Positions 42,182-49,758 are shown, counted from the stretch's first letter. The stretch is 60,533 nucleotides of DNA from JACPYF01 sp964348695 (GCA_964348695.1 CAYGDI010000005.1:1-60533), one strand, 5' to 3'. Notes: generated by a model from the sequence alone, not told the origin. Made by a program: numbers and translations.

Positions 42182-42775
42182 ATGATTGATACTTTATTTG
42201 GCTCAAAAACACGCGTAAAATTGCTATATTTATTTCTCAATAACCCTGGCAGGGCTTTTTATGTACGTGAGATCACCAGACGCGTAGATGAACAAATAAA
42301 TTCTGTCAGACGGGAACTCGCTAATATGTTAAATGTTGGTGTTATAAAGAGCGATGGTATAGATAATAAACTCTATTACGAAGTTGATCAAACATATGTA
42401 CACTACAAACCGTTACAACAAATCTTCTCAGACGATTCAAGCAAAAGTGTAACAAGTACCGAGAAGAGTAGTGTTACAGAATGGTCCAAGCGCCTAAAAC
42501 AGCTTGGTGGGGTCAAAGTCGTTGTGCTGAGCGGTAGTTTCGTCAATGATGCTCGTAGTAAAGTGGATGTACTAATAGTAGGCAACACTCAAAAGGCAAA
42601 AGTAAAGAAATTTATCAAAGACTTGGAGGAAGATGAGCATCGGACACTGAGCTACACTACATTGAAATATGATGATTTTTACTACCGCCTTGGTGTAAAA
42701 GATCGATTTGTATCCGAGATTGTTGATGGAAAGCATATTGTAGTATTAGATACAAACGGAATAATCAGTAAATAA
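42182..42775 (+). CDS. Winged-helix regulator with degenerate nucleotidyltransferase domain
   Basis: 197 residues. The N-terminal 70 residues form a winged helix (SKTRVKLLYLFLNNPGRAFYVREITRRV...). The C-terminal half carries VVVLSGSFVNDARSKVDVLIVGN, which looks like a polymerase-beta-type nucleotidyltransferase motif (GS...DxD) in which the second acidic residue is missing (DVL). It is therefore probably catalytically inactive and used for binding. AGGAGG is about 12 bases before the ATG. Followed after 11 bases by an MBL-like gene. Confidence 0.7.
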   Translation: MIDTLFGSKTRVKLLYLFLNNPGRAFYVREITRRVDEQINSVRRELANMLNVGVIKSDGIDNKLYYEVDQTYVHYKPLQQIFSDDSSKSVTSTEKSSVTEWSKRLKQLGGVKVVVLSGSFVNDARSKVDVLIVGNTQKAKVKKFIKDLEEDEHRTLSYTTLKYDDFYYRLGVKDRFVSEIVDGKHIVVLDTNGIISK

Positions 42776-42786
42776 TAGGAGAAGTT

Positions 42787-43413
42787 ATGGAACTAGAATA
42801 CAAAGGAGCTACGGCGGTTACTATAAAAGCAGCGAATTCAGGTAGTATTGTTTTAGACCCAAAAATATCACAATTTGGGCTCAAAGATCTGAAAGTTACT
42901 GATGCAATAGAGCTTGTGACACATCCATCAAAAGAATCTGATTCAGATGATCAAAAAATATTGATCAATGGGCCCGGGGAGTACGAAGTTTCCAACATCT
43001 CCATAAAAGGTATTGCTGCTACACACTTTAGTCAACCAGAAGACAAAGTTACTATCTACAGCATAACAATTTCCGGTGTGAGAGTTGTTGTACTAGGCCA
43101 TATACAACCTAATCTTGATGAAGCTCAGCTTGAGACTATCGGTCTTGCAGATGTTTTGGTCTTACCGGTTGGGGGTAATAACATTACTCTTAGTCCGCAT
43201 GATGCGGCCAAGATAGTCAATCAGATAGACCCCAAGATAGTGGTGCCTGTTCATTATCAAGACAAAGCTATAAAATATGATGTTGAACAAGAGAGCGTAG
43301 ACGTATTTTTAAAAGAGCTTGCAGCTACTGAGCATCAAATTGTCGATAAATTGAAACTAAAAAACGCCGTATTACCGGCGGTCAGAACAGTTATTCAGGT
43401 TACAAGAACCTAA
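42787..43413 (+). CDS. Metallo-beta-lactamase-fold protein, degenerate
   Basis: 208 residues with the fold pattern of UlaG-type hydrolases (INGPGEYEVSNISIKGI, ADVLVLPVGGNNITLSPHDAAKIV, PKIVVPVHYQ), but the HxHxDH zinc motif is absent. Activity is therefore doubtful. TAGGAG lies 6 bases before the ATG. Paired with the winged-helix gene; the pair may be a regulatory unit (inference). Confidence 0.7.
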   Translation: MELEYKGATAVTIKAANSGSIVLDPKISQFGLKDLKVTDAIELVTHPSKESDSDDQKILINGPGEYEVSNISIKGIAATHFSQPEDKVTIYSITISGVRVVVLGHIQPNLDEAQLETIGLADVLVLPVGGNNITLSPHDAAKIVNQIDPKIVVPVHYQDKAIKYDVEQESVDVFLKELAATEHQIVDKLKLKNAVLPAVRTVIQVTRT

Positions 43414-43420
43414 AGAAGGA

Positions 43421-43621
43421 TTATTTACTAACTAGCACGCCTTTTTTCTTGAGAGTTCGAATAGCTTGAGTGCTGATAGTCATTGTGACTTTTTTGCCGT
43501 CAAGTACGAAGGTCTTTTTCTGCAAGTTTGGTTTAAAAACGCGTTTTGTACGTCTTAAAGAAAAGCTCACATTGTGGCCGAATTGTTTACCTTTTCCGGT
43601 TAACTCGCATTTTGCTGACAT
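43421..43621 (-). CDS. rpmB: 50S ribosomal protein L28
   Basis: 66 residues: MSAKCELTGKGKQFGHNVS, then KRVFKPNLQKKTF and ISTQAIRTLKKKG, the family pattern. Stands alone on the minus strand, converging with the MBL-like gene 7 bases away. A GAGGAATTAG site precedes the ATG. Confidence 0.95.
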   Translation of the reverse strand: MSAKCELTGKGKQFGHNVSFSLRRTKRVFKPNLQKKTFVLDGKKVTMTISTQAIRTLKKKGVLVSK

Positions 43622-43693
43622 CTAATTCCTCTTTTACAGTTCAATGATCCATACTACTATTTTTTACTAGTGAAGTCAATGCCTTGTTTAGTA

Positions 43694-43699
43694 TATAAT
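43694..43699 (+). promoter_or_regulatory. -10 element of M50 protease gene, leaderless
   Basis: TATAAT ends 8 bases before ATG 43708; leader about 2 bases, no Shine-Dalgarno. Confidence 0.7.
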
Positions 43700-43707
43700 T
43701 GCTATAC

Positions 43708-44337
43708 ATGGACTTTTTATATATTGCTATACTACTGATTATTATCTTGTTTTCTATGACACTGCATGAGATGGCGCATGCATTTGTTGGCTTTTGGCTT
43801 GGTGACAGAACTGCAAAAGAAGAGGGAAGGCTGACAATCAACCCGTTGGCTCATATAGATCCTTTTTTGACTATACTACTACCTCTGCTCTTACTAATTG
43901 CAGGAGGGCCAATATTTGGAGGTGCAAAACCGGTGCCGTTTATCCCTCATAACCTCAAATGGGGGGAATTTGGTGCTATGCTAGTGGGGATTATTGGGCC
44001 GATTACCAATTTTATACTTGCTTGTCTAGGAGTAGTGGTGTTATTTTTTGTGCCATCCTATTCTTTTGCGGGTAGCATTATCCAGCTTTGGATTAGCGTC
44101 AATCTCGGATTCTTTATATTCAACATGCTGCCTATACCGCCACTAGATGGTTCAAGGTTGCTATACTATCTTGCGCCCGAACCTGTCAGGGAAATAATGC
44201 AGACAATTGAGAGGTATGGATTGATAGTGATCTTTGTGATTGTTATTTTGTTTTCTCAACAGATTAGCATGTTTATGAGAGCCGGTATTTCATTTTTTAT
44301 GTCTATTTTCGATTCAATACTTGGTGTAGTGGTATAA
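43708..44337 (+). CDS. Site-2 protease family (M50) membrane metalloprotease
   Basis: 209 residues, about five membrane segments. Zinc motif HEMAH near residue 20 (MTLHEMAHAFVGFWLGD) and the third ligand in NMLPIPPLDGSRLL. It belongs to the short rhomboid-like YwhC/FtsX-less S2P group without PDZ domain that cleaves membrane-embedded substrates. The start was set at ATG 43708 from the -10 spacing; a TTG at 43699 falls inside the box. The stop codon lies in the promoter of the following RNA gene. Confidence 0.9.
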   Translation: MDFLYIAILLIIILFSMTLHEMAHAFVGFWLGDRTAKEEGRLTINPLAHIDPFLTILLPLLLLIAGGPIFGGAKPVPFIPHNLKWGEFGAMLVGIIGPITNFILACLGVVVLFFVPSYSFAGSIIQLWISVNLGFFIFNMLPIPPLDGSRLLYYLAPEPVREIMQTIERYGLIVIFVIVILFSQQISMFMRAGISFFMSIFDSILGVVV

Positions 44338-44338
44338 T
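44333..44338 (+). promoter_or_regulatory. -10 element of 6S RNA, embedded in stop codon
   Basis: GGTATAAT: the hexamer 44333-44338 contains the TAA stop (44335-44337) of the M50 gene. Confidence 0.65.
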
Positions 44339-44344
44339 AAAAAT

Positions 44345-44489
44345 AGCCCCTGTCCAAGGTGTACATGATTTTCCTGAACAAATCATAGATAGGGAGTTCG
44401 ACATAGCGCCGATCTGTGGAAAGGCGGTGAGAACACCCACCTTGCATGAACGCGAGGAAATATCACGCATCTTGTGTATAAGGGGTTTT
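44345..44489 (+). ncRNA. ssrS: Probable 6S RNA
   Basis: No reading frame fits this 180-base gap. The sequence folds as one long rod: CCCCT (44347-44351) with AGGGG (44481-44485), CAAGGTG with CATCTTG, CATGAT with ATCACG (one mismatch), then TTTCCT (44370-44375) with AGGAAA, leaving a large central bubble and an apical domain containing GGTGAGAACACCCACC. A rod with central bubble that mimics an open promoter, plus the CCTGAAC and ACACCCACCTTG segments, is what 6S RNAs look like. 6S binds the RNA polymerase holoenzyme. The 3' AGGGGTTTT may terminate it. Confidence 0.6.
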
Positions 44490-44519
44490 CCAGTATTACT
44501 ATGAAATGAAGAATTATTT

Positions 44520-45398
44520 ATGAGACAAAAAATTTCTGTTAGAGCTCTAATCAAACAAGACGGAAAGGTGTTGCTTGCGAAAAGAGCAGCCGGCAGAGCA
44601 TCGATATTGGGTAAATTTGAACTACCAGGGGGTAGTGTCAACTTTAAAGAACAACCAACGGAAGCGCTAGAGCGTTATCTTCGAACCCATTTTTCGGTAA
44701 GTTTAGACAAAGCTCAGCTTTTTGATGTCATAAGCTTTATAGATCCAGATGATATAGAGGTTCAGTATGTGTTTGTGCTATATCTCGTCAGTTTACACAA
44801 CTCTGACAACACCATTCATCTCAGCCAACGATACAGTAAGTATATTTGGGAAAAGTTGTCTAATATACAACTAAATGAATTAACAAACTCTACTCAAATC
44901 TTACTCAATCTAGATCAAGAAGACCAAACACTACTTAAGCATGATGTAGACCATGTTCATTCTGATGTAAAAGCAACAACTAATGATACACATATAATAT
45001 ATTCTGATGGAGGATCACGAGGCAATCCTGGTCCAAGCGCAGCTGCTTTTGTAGTGATGAATGCCAGGGAAGAGATTCTTGTTGATGGAGGTTCTTATCT
45101 AGGTGTTACAACCAATAACCAAGCCGAGTATCAAGCGGTGTTTTTCGGCCTTAAAAAAGCGAGTGAACTGGGTCTCCAGAGAATTGATTTTCGTTTAGAC
45201 AGCAACCTGGTTGTTAATCAACTAAATGGTGTATACAAGATAAAAAATAGAGATCTTTGGCCTATACATGAGCAAATCAAGCTGCTTGTCCCAAAGTTTC
45301 AAAAAGTAACTTTTTCACACGTAAGACGAGAGTTTAATCAGATAGCCGATGCGCTGGTCAACAAGATATTAGACGAGGAAGCCAAAAATAAGGTATAA
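44520..45398 (+). CDS. Fusion of degenerate Nudix domain and ribonuclease H
   Basis: 292 residues. The N-terminal half has a Nudix fold (SVRALIKQDGKVLLAKRAAG), but the Nudix box reads GGSVNFKEQPTEALERYLRTHF, where the REUxEE glutamates are Tyr, Thr and His, so hydrolase activity is unlikely. The C-terminal half is an RNase HI domain with all four catalytic acids placed: YSDGGSRGNPGP, NNQAEYQA, RLDSNLVV and NQIADALVN. It should cleave RNA in RNA-DNA hybrids, with the N-domain perhaps binding nucleotides. It follows the 6S gene by 30 bases, and its stop lies within the RNase P RNA promoter. Confidence 0.88.
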   Translation: MRQKISVRALIKQDGKVLLAKRAAGRASILGKFELPGGSVNFKEQPTEALERYLRTHFSVSLDKAQLFDVISFIDPDDIEVQYVFVLYLVSLHNSDNTIHLSQRYSKYIWEKLSNIQLNELTNSTQILLNLDQEDQTLLKHDVDHVHSDVKATTNDTHIIYSDGGSRGNPGPSAAAFVVMNAREEILVDGGSYLGVTTNNQAEYQAVFFGLKKASELGLQRIDFRLDSNLVVNQLNGVYKIKNRDLWPIHEQIKLLVPKFQKVTFSHVRREFNQIADALVNKILDEEAKNKV

Positions 45399-45399
45399 T
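45394..45399 (+). promoter_or_regulatory. -10 element of rnpB, embedded in stop codon
   Basis: GGTATAAT: hexamer 45394-45399 contains the TAA stop (45396-45398) of the Nudix-RNase H gene. Transcription would start near 45406, where helix P1 begins. Confidence 0.7.
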
Positions 45400-45405
45400 C
45401 AAGCA

Positions 45406-45742
45406 CTGTAGATCACTGGACAGTCGCCCCCTTGGGGGAGGAAAGTCCGGGCAGCGTAGGGCAACGACAGTTGCTAACGGCAACCAAAGGTGACTTTAGG
45501 GAAAGTGCCACAGAAACAAGACTACCTTGTCATTTTGATGAGGAAAAGGTGAAAAGAGTGAGGTAAGAGCTCACAGCGCTATATGGTGACATATAGAGAT
45601 GGTAAACCCTGTCGGCTGCAAGGAGATTTGTCGTTTGGTGGCCCGCTAGGCAGATCGATTTAATCCGCTCGAACCATGGTGCGAACCACGGTCTAGATAG
45701 ATGACTGTTCTCGACAGAACCCGGCTTATAGGTGGTCTACAT
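45406..45742 (+). ncRNA. rnpB: RNase P RNA
   Basis: Catalytic RNA that removes tRNA 5' leaders. P1 is a 10-bp helix, TGTAGATCAC (45407-45416) with GTGGTCTACA (45732-45741). Conserved core segments are present: GAGGAAAGTCCGGGC, the ACAGAAAC region, GTAAACCC and the 3' segment of P4 close to the end. About 337 bases, a usual length for bacterial type A. Confidence 0.96.
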
Positions 45743-45780
45743 AAAAATACCCTCGTTATATATATGACAAGGGTATTTTT
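45743..45780. terminator. Bidirectional terminator between rnpB and rplT
   Basis: Stem AAAAATACCCT/AGGGTATTTTT (45743-45753, 45770-45780) has T runs on both strands, so it can end rnpB (plus) and the infC operon (minus). Confidence 0.9.
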
Positions 45781-45796
45781 TGGTTCCTAGAATCTG

Positions 45797-46138
45797 CTAC
45801 TTGGTGGCTTTGACAACAGCTTCAAAGACCTTTGGTTCTTTTGCTGCAAATTCTGCTAGTATTTTTCTGTCTAGTTCGATGTTCTTCTTTTTAAGTCCGT
45901 TGATCAATTGGCCATAAGTGGTGCCGTTTTCTCTGGCTGCAGCGTTAATACGAGTGATCCAAAGACCACGGAGATCTCTTTTTTTATTTCGGCGATCTCT
46001 ATACGCATACTGCAAAGCCCTGATCACTCCTTGTTTTGCTAGACGAAAACTTCTTGTGCGGTTGTGCTGCATACCTTTTGCTTGTTTTAGTGTTTTTTTA
46101 TGCTTTGCACGTGCTGCAACACCTCTTTTTACTCTCAT
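45797..46138 (-). CDS. rplT: 50S ribosomal protein L20
   Basis: 113 residues, begins MRVKRGVAARAKHKKTLKQA and contains YRDRRNKKRDLRGLWITRINAAARENG, the family signature. Last gene of infC-rpmI-rplT on the minus strand. In E. coli and Bacillus L20 or L20-binding leaders repress this operon; no such mimic was identified here. Confidence 0.97.
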   Translation of the reverse strand: MRVKRGVAARAKHKKTLKQAKGMQHNRTRSFRLAKQGVIRALQYAYRDRRNKKRDLRGLWITRINAAARENGTTYGQLINGLKKKNIELDRKILAEFAAKEPKVFEAVVKATK

Positions 46139-46142
46139 TATT

Positions 46143-46337
46143 CTATACTCCTAAAGCTTTCTTAATATTTTTTCTGATAGAACCTTTTATTTCTGCGCTT
46201 GAGTTGATTCTACGTTTGCGACTAGCGCTTTTCTTTGAAAGCAAATGATTGCCAAAGGCACGTCGGCGCAATAACTTACCGCTAGCAGATTTTTTGATCC
46301 GCTTGGCTGTTCCTTTGTGTGTCTTCATTTTTGGCAT
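46143..46337 (-). CDS. rpmI: 50S ribosomal protein L35
   Basis: 64 residues, MPKMKTHKGTAKRIKKSASG and AFGNHLLSKKSASRKRRI. It lies between infC (4-base gap) and rplT (4-base gap), as in most bacteria. Confidence 0.97.
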   Translation of the reverse strand: MPKMKTHKGTAKRIKKSASGKLLRRRAFGNHLLSKKSASRKRRINSSAEIKGSIRKNIKKALGV

Positions 46338-46341
46338 ATCG

Positions 46342-46848
46342 CTATTTGCTCCTTATTGTGATGCTTAAATTTCTACCTGCAAGGTTTGGTTCTTGTTCTG
46401 TGACTACATCGTCGCCAAGAAGTGACTGAACTCTCTTGATCATCTCAAAACCTAGTTCTTTATGTGCCATTTCTCTTCCCTTGAACACTACAGTCAATCT
46501 GACTTTATGACCCTGTTCGAGAAACTTACGTACTTTTCGAAGTTTTATGTCGAGATCATGAGCTCCAATCTTTAGCCCTAGTCTAATCTGCTTCATATCA
46601 CCAGACTTGTTTTTTGAGCGAGCTTTTTGCTGCTCCTTTGTTTTCTGGTACTGGTATTTACCCCAGTCGATTATCTTTGCAACGGGAGGGCTAGTATTTG
46701 GTGATATTTCTACTAAATCTAGGCCAGCAGCTTGAGCAGCTTCGAGTGCTTGTTGACGTGTCAATACACCTACTTGTTCGCCACTTGCTCCTATTACTCG
46801 TAACTCTGAGGCTCGTATTGCCTCGTTGATACGCACCGATTTATTAAT
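46342..46848 (-). CDS. infC: Translation initiation factor IF-3, AUU start
   Basis: Keeps 30S subunits free and checks start codons. 168 residues with both domains (INEAIRASELRVI..., linker, GLKIGAHDLDIKLRKVRKFLEQGHKVRL). The start is assigned to ATT (46848-46846): the sequence AAGAGGAG (46863-46856) lies exactly 7 bases upstream, whereas GTG at 46836, 12 bases further in, has only a distant site. ATT start codons in infC are well known in E. coli, where IF-3 discriminates against AUU and so represses itself. First gene of the operon. Confidence 0.92.
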   Translation of the reverse strand: MNKSVRINEAIRASELRVIGASGEQVGVLTRQQALEAAQAAGLDLVEISPNTSPPVAKIIDWGKYQYQKTKEQQKARSKNKSGDMKQIRLGLKIGAHDLDIKLRKVRKFLEQGHKVRLTVVFKGREMAHKELGFEMIKRVQSLLGDDVVTEQEPNLAGRNLSITIRSK

Positions 46849-46889
46849 CTCAAAACTCCTCTTAATGTTTGTATAGTTTCTAAGCTAGC

Positions 46890-46918
46890 ATTTTAACAGA
46901 TAAACTCTTGGGGTGCAA
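46890..46918 (-). promoter_or_regulatory. Promoter of infC-rpmI-rplT
   Basis: On the minus strand TTGCAC (46918-46913), 17 bases, TAAAAT (46895-46890), with an extended TG. The leader is about 35 bases. Confidence 0.7.
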
Positions 46919-46928
46919 TAGGGTATAT

Positions 46929-48449
46929 TTACACTTCTTTGCTGACATCTCTAAATTGGAGTGCTTCAGCTATATGAGAGGTGGTGATATTGTGTGCATT
47001 TTCTAAATCAGCAATTGTTTGGGATACCTTGATAACCTTGAAATACGATCTAGTAGTAAGCTGTAGTTTTTTAGCAGCCTGTGTGAGAAAGGTGCTAACA
47101 TCAGATGAGAGATCAATATTTTTCTTAAGATCTTGGCTGCCCAACGAAGCATTACTGATAATCGAACTTCCATACCTCTCTTTTTGGAGTTTTCTTGCTT
47201 TTATGATCTGATTTTTTGCCATAGTTGCTTGGTCGGTAGATTGCTTCTTCAAGAGTAGTTTATGAGGAATGCGACCTACATGGACAATCAAATCTATTCG
47301 ATCGAGTAGTGGTCCAGATATCTTTTTTTGATATTGAGATATCTGAGTATGACTGCATGAACACTCTTTTGATGTATCACCAAGATATCCACAAGGGCAA
47401 GGATTTTTTGTTGCAACTAACATAAAATTTGCTGGAAAACTTACCCTGTCTTCGGCCCTAGATATGTGCACTGAGCGATCTTCTAAGGGCTGTCGCAGCG
47501 CTTCTAAGCTAGCTCTTGGGTATTCGGGTAGCTCATCTAGAAACAATACGCCGTGGTGCGCGAGGCTAACTTCACCAGGTATGGGATGTTTGCCACCTCC
47601 AATTATAGATATGTGACTTGCGGTATGGTGTGGTGATCGGAAGGGTCTATCTAGTAACGTGTCTGTTGTCGTGAGACCGGAAAGACTATGCAGTTTTGTG
47701 ACTTCTATTTGTTCTCCCAATGAGAGAGGTGGTAACAGTTGCAATAGTGCCTTTGCTAGCATTGTTTTACCCGTGCCTGGTGGTCCAGTAAAAAGAATAT
47801 TATGATGACCTGCTGCAGCGATGGTCAATGCCCGTTTAGCTCGATCTTGCCCGTAGATATCATCGATACTTATTGCGTGAGTTTTTTGTGTTTTTCTGGT
47901 ATTTGTATCAGATATCTTGGAAACGTGAGTAGGTTGCTTCTCTTTTTTTAGTACTAGAAAAAGATCTTTTAAGGATTCAACACCAACAATATCTATACCT
48001 TGTATCAAGGAAGCTTGAGCAGCGTTTTGCATAGGTATGTATAGTGTGGATGCGCCGTTTGATTTTGCGGTTTCTGCTATATTGATCACTCCGCGGATAG
48101 GGCGCAATGTACCGTCCAAAGATACTTCCCCTGCGAACACCCCACGCTCTATTTCAGAGGTGCGTAGTTGGTTACTCACGCATAAAATTGCAATTGCTAT
48201 AGGTAAGTCAAACTGTGCGCCACTTTTTGGGATGTTTGCAGGTGCTAGATTGATAGTGATCTTTGCGCTTGGAAAATCTAGATGTGAGTTTTTGATTGCG
48301 CTTCTCACTCTTTCCTTTGCCTCGTCTACCGATTTGTTAGCTAAACCAACTATCTGTAATCCAGGTAGACCTTTCGAGGCATCACATTCGACTTCAATGA
48401 TTTGCCCATCAAAACCGATATTAGTAGCAGAGAGTACAGTTGCAACCAT
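46929..48449 (-). CDS. comM: ComM/YifB family Mg-chelatase-like AAA+ ATPase
   Basis: 506 residues: N-terminal Lon-like/ChlI domain (SATNIGFDGQIIEVECDASKGLPGLQIVGL), AAA+ core with Walker A GPPGTGKT near 220, Walker B GVLFLDELPEY, and a C-terminal Mg-chelatase domain. A Cys-rich loop NPCPCGYLGDTSKECSC is present, as in the family. ComM is a helicase for branch migration during natural transformation; together with the type IV pilus in this window this fits DNA uptake and recombination. Single gene on the minus strand. Confidence 0.94.
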   Translation of the reverse strand: MVATVLSATNIGFDGQIIEVECDASKGLPGLQIVGLANKSVDEAKERVRSAIKNSHLDFPSAKITINLAPANIPKSGAQFDLPIAIAILCVSNQLRTSEIERGVFAGEVSLDGTLRPIRGVINIAETAKSNGASTLYIPMQNAAQASLIQGIDIVGVESLKDLFLVLKKEKQPTHVSKISDTNTRKTQKTHAISIDDIYGQDRAKRALTIAAAGHHNILFTGPPGTGKTMLAKALLQLLPPLSLGEQIEVTKLHSLSGLTTTDTLLDRPFRSPHHTASHISIIGGGKHPIPGEVSLAHHGVLFLDELPEYPRASLEALRQPLEDRSVHISRAEDRVSFPANFMLVATKNPCPCGYLGDTSKECSCSHTQISQYQKKISGPLLDRIDLIVHVGRIPHKLLLKKQSTDQATMAKNQIIKARKLQKERYGSSIISNASLGSQDLKKNIDLSSDVSTFLTQAAKKLQLTTRSYFKVIKVSQTIADLENAHNITTSHIAEALQFRDVSKEV

Positions 48450-48494
48450 AATAGAACCAGTAAAACACTTATGGTTTTTATAGACAAGTTATGG

Positions 48495-48500
48495 TATAAT
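48495..48500 (+). promoter_or_regulatory. -10 element of ssrA
   Basis: TATAAT 14 bases ahead of the mature 5' end of tmRNA. Confidence 0.65.
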
Positions 48501-48514
48501 CTAAATCTGTTCTT

Positions 48515-48914
48515 GGGGCTGAATTAGCTCTCGACAGCTGGACCTTAACAGATTACTTTGCAAGTCGGTTGATATCGTAAGTATCTTTTAACTGCAAATC
48601 CAATTGCAAAAGCAGTAGCTGCTTTCAAGAGTGCTTTCAGCGCTCCTAAGCTTGCTATTGCGCCAGCTCTGGTTTAATTACCACAGCCGCTTTTCTGTCT
48701 AGGTAGCATACGACAGACAAAGTGTCATACATATGCTACTGGTTATGAATTTGAGCAAGGGCAATTTGTAACGAGATAATACCCAAGTGATCTTGTAGGT
48801 ATGTTTGTTATTTCGTAAGCATACAGGATTATAAAAAACGTAGAAATAACTAAACTTGTAGAGAAGTAGTCAGTTACCAACTGGACCCGGGTGCAATTCC
48901 CGGCAGCTCCACCA
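48515..48914 (+). ncRNA. ssrA: tmRNA with long atypical tag
   Basis: Rescues stalled ribosomes by trans-translation. The ends form a tRNA-like half: GGGGCTG (48515-48521) with CAGCTCC (48904-48910), encoded ACCA, and a T arm with GGTGCAATTCC-type loop (CCGGGTGCAATTCCCGG). The internal reading frame starts at GCA 48594 and ends at TAA 48675, giving a 27-residue tag (ANPIAKAVAA... ending APALV). Total length is 400 bases. Pseudoknot sequence follows on both sides. The tag is about twice as long as most and does not end in ALAA. Confidence 0.92.
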
Positions 48915-48937
48915 AGATTTATTGAACTAATAAGAAA

Positions 48938-48967
48938 AAACAACCGCCTGCGAGTAGCGGTTGTTTT
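48938..48967 (+). terminator. Terminator of ssrA
   Basis: AAACAACCGC/GCGGTTGTTTT stem (48938-48947, 48957-48967) with 9-base loop and T run. Confidence 0.88.
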
Positions 48968-49144
48968 AAGTTTGGAGACCTTTTTGTTTTTGAACCCCTG
49001 AGTAAGTTTTTTATTCAAGAGTTACCCCTATAATATCGTGCTAAAACGCTCATGTCAACACTATTTTTTGATAAAATTTTAGTTGTGGAAAACCCAAAAA
49101 AATAATCGAAACATGTTTTTTATCTCAAATACATATCAAAAACC

Positions 49145-49222
49145 ATCAATAATCTACTAACATTGGCATGAAGATACCTACATACTGGTTCAATTTATAG
49201 CCAGTATGTAAAAGTTATTGAT
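49145..49222. repeat. Nested inverted repeat
   Basis: Inner arms TACATACTGG (49179-49188) and CCAGTATGTA (49201-49210), 10 bp perfect with 12-base loop; outer arms ATCAATAA (49145-49152) and TTATTGAT (49215-49222). No T run follows, so it is not a standard terminator. Confidence 0.7.
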
Positions 49223-49624
49223 GTGTTGTTGAGAGTGTAGAGTTTATGTTTTATGTTCACAGGTTTTGCGTCAACACAGAGAACCAGAAAATAATAAATA
49301 TAGTGTTTGCTCACGCTACCCGCACCAATCCGATCAACGGTTGAGTATTATTTTTAGTAAGTCTATAGTCCTATGGATATCTACAGCCGGAAAAGTACCC
49401 ATAATCGACATAAGGTTTCAATAATAAATATTTTAATTTGTTTTTCTAAAAAATATATCTATACAAAGTTTGTTTTTTTGCTGTGTGTATGTTTGGCTCT
49501 TCGAGACATATCAGCAAGAACTACACAGACCAAAGAAAGACTGCGACTCGTTGCAGCTCGAAAAGTTCAGCTCGTATTGAATACCTGAAACACTGAAATC
49601 TTATCGTTAATTATAACAACATAC

Positions 49625-49641
49625 CAATAATGTAATAAAAA
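49625..49641 (+). repeat. 17-base direct repeat, copy 1
   Basis: CAATAATGTAATAAAAA, repeated exactly at 49703-49719, 78 bases apart. Confidence 0.8.
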
Positions 49642-49702
49642 TAACAACACGTGTAGTTTACTAATAACAGATTAGATTTAATAACAAAGTACATATTAAC
49701 AA

Positions 49703-49719
49703 CAATAATGTAATAAAAA
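49703..49719 (+). repeat. 17-base direct repeat, copy 2
   Basis: Second exact copy of the unit at 49625-49641; it ends 4 bases before the -35 box of the unknown RNA unit. Confidence 0.8.
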
Positions 49720-49723
49720 GGTA

Positions 49724-49752
49724 TTGACGCTTATGGTTGTTTGTGCTAAAAA
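49724..49752 (+). promoter_or_regulatory. Promoter of unknown RNA unit
   Basis: TTGACG (49724-49729), 17 bases, TAAAAA (49747-49752) with extended TG (TGTGC). Predicted start near 49759. Confidence 0.65.
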
Positions 49753-49758
49753 TGAATG

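Larger units (their letters stand above)
48968..49723. other. AT-rich gene-poor region
   Basis: About 750 bases without a convincing gene. A 71-codon frame at 49373-49588 has no ribosome site, no recognised motif and unlikely composition. The region holds a nested inverted repeat, a 17-base direct repeat, and one DnaA-box-like TTTTCCACA (minus strand, 49084-49092). Such a region could be regulatory or architectural; one DnaA-like site is too little to call an origin. Confidence 0.6.

Noticed and set aside
48743..49018. 91-codon minus-strand frame
   Set aside because: It covers the 3' half of tmRNA and its terminator; a structured RNA explains the sequence.
49084..49092. DnaA-box-like TTTTCCACA in an AT-rich region, suggesting an origin
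   Set aside because: Only one site is seen, dnaA and dnaN are absent, and no skew data are available; gyrBA proximity alone is not evidence.
49373..49588. 71-codon frame in the AT-rich gap
   Set aside because: No ribosome site, promoter or recognisable motif; AT-rich chance frame is likelier.
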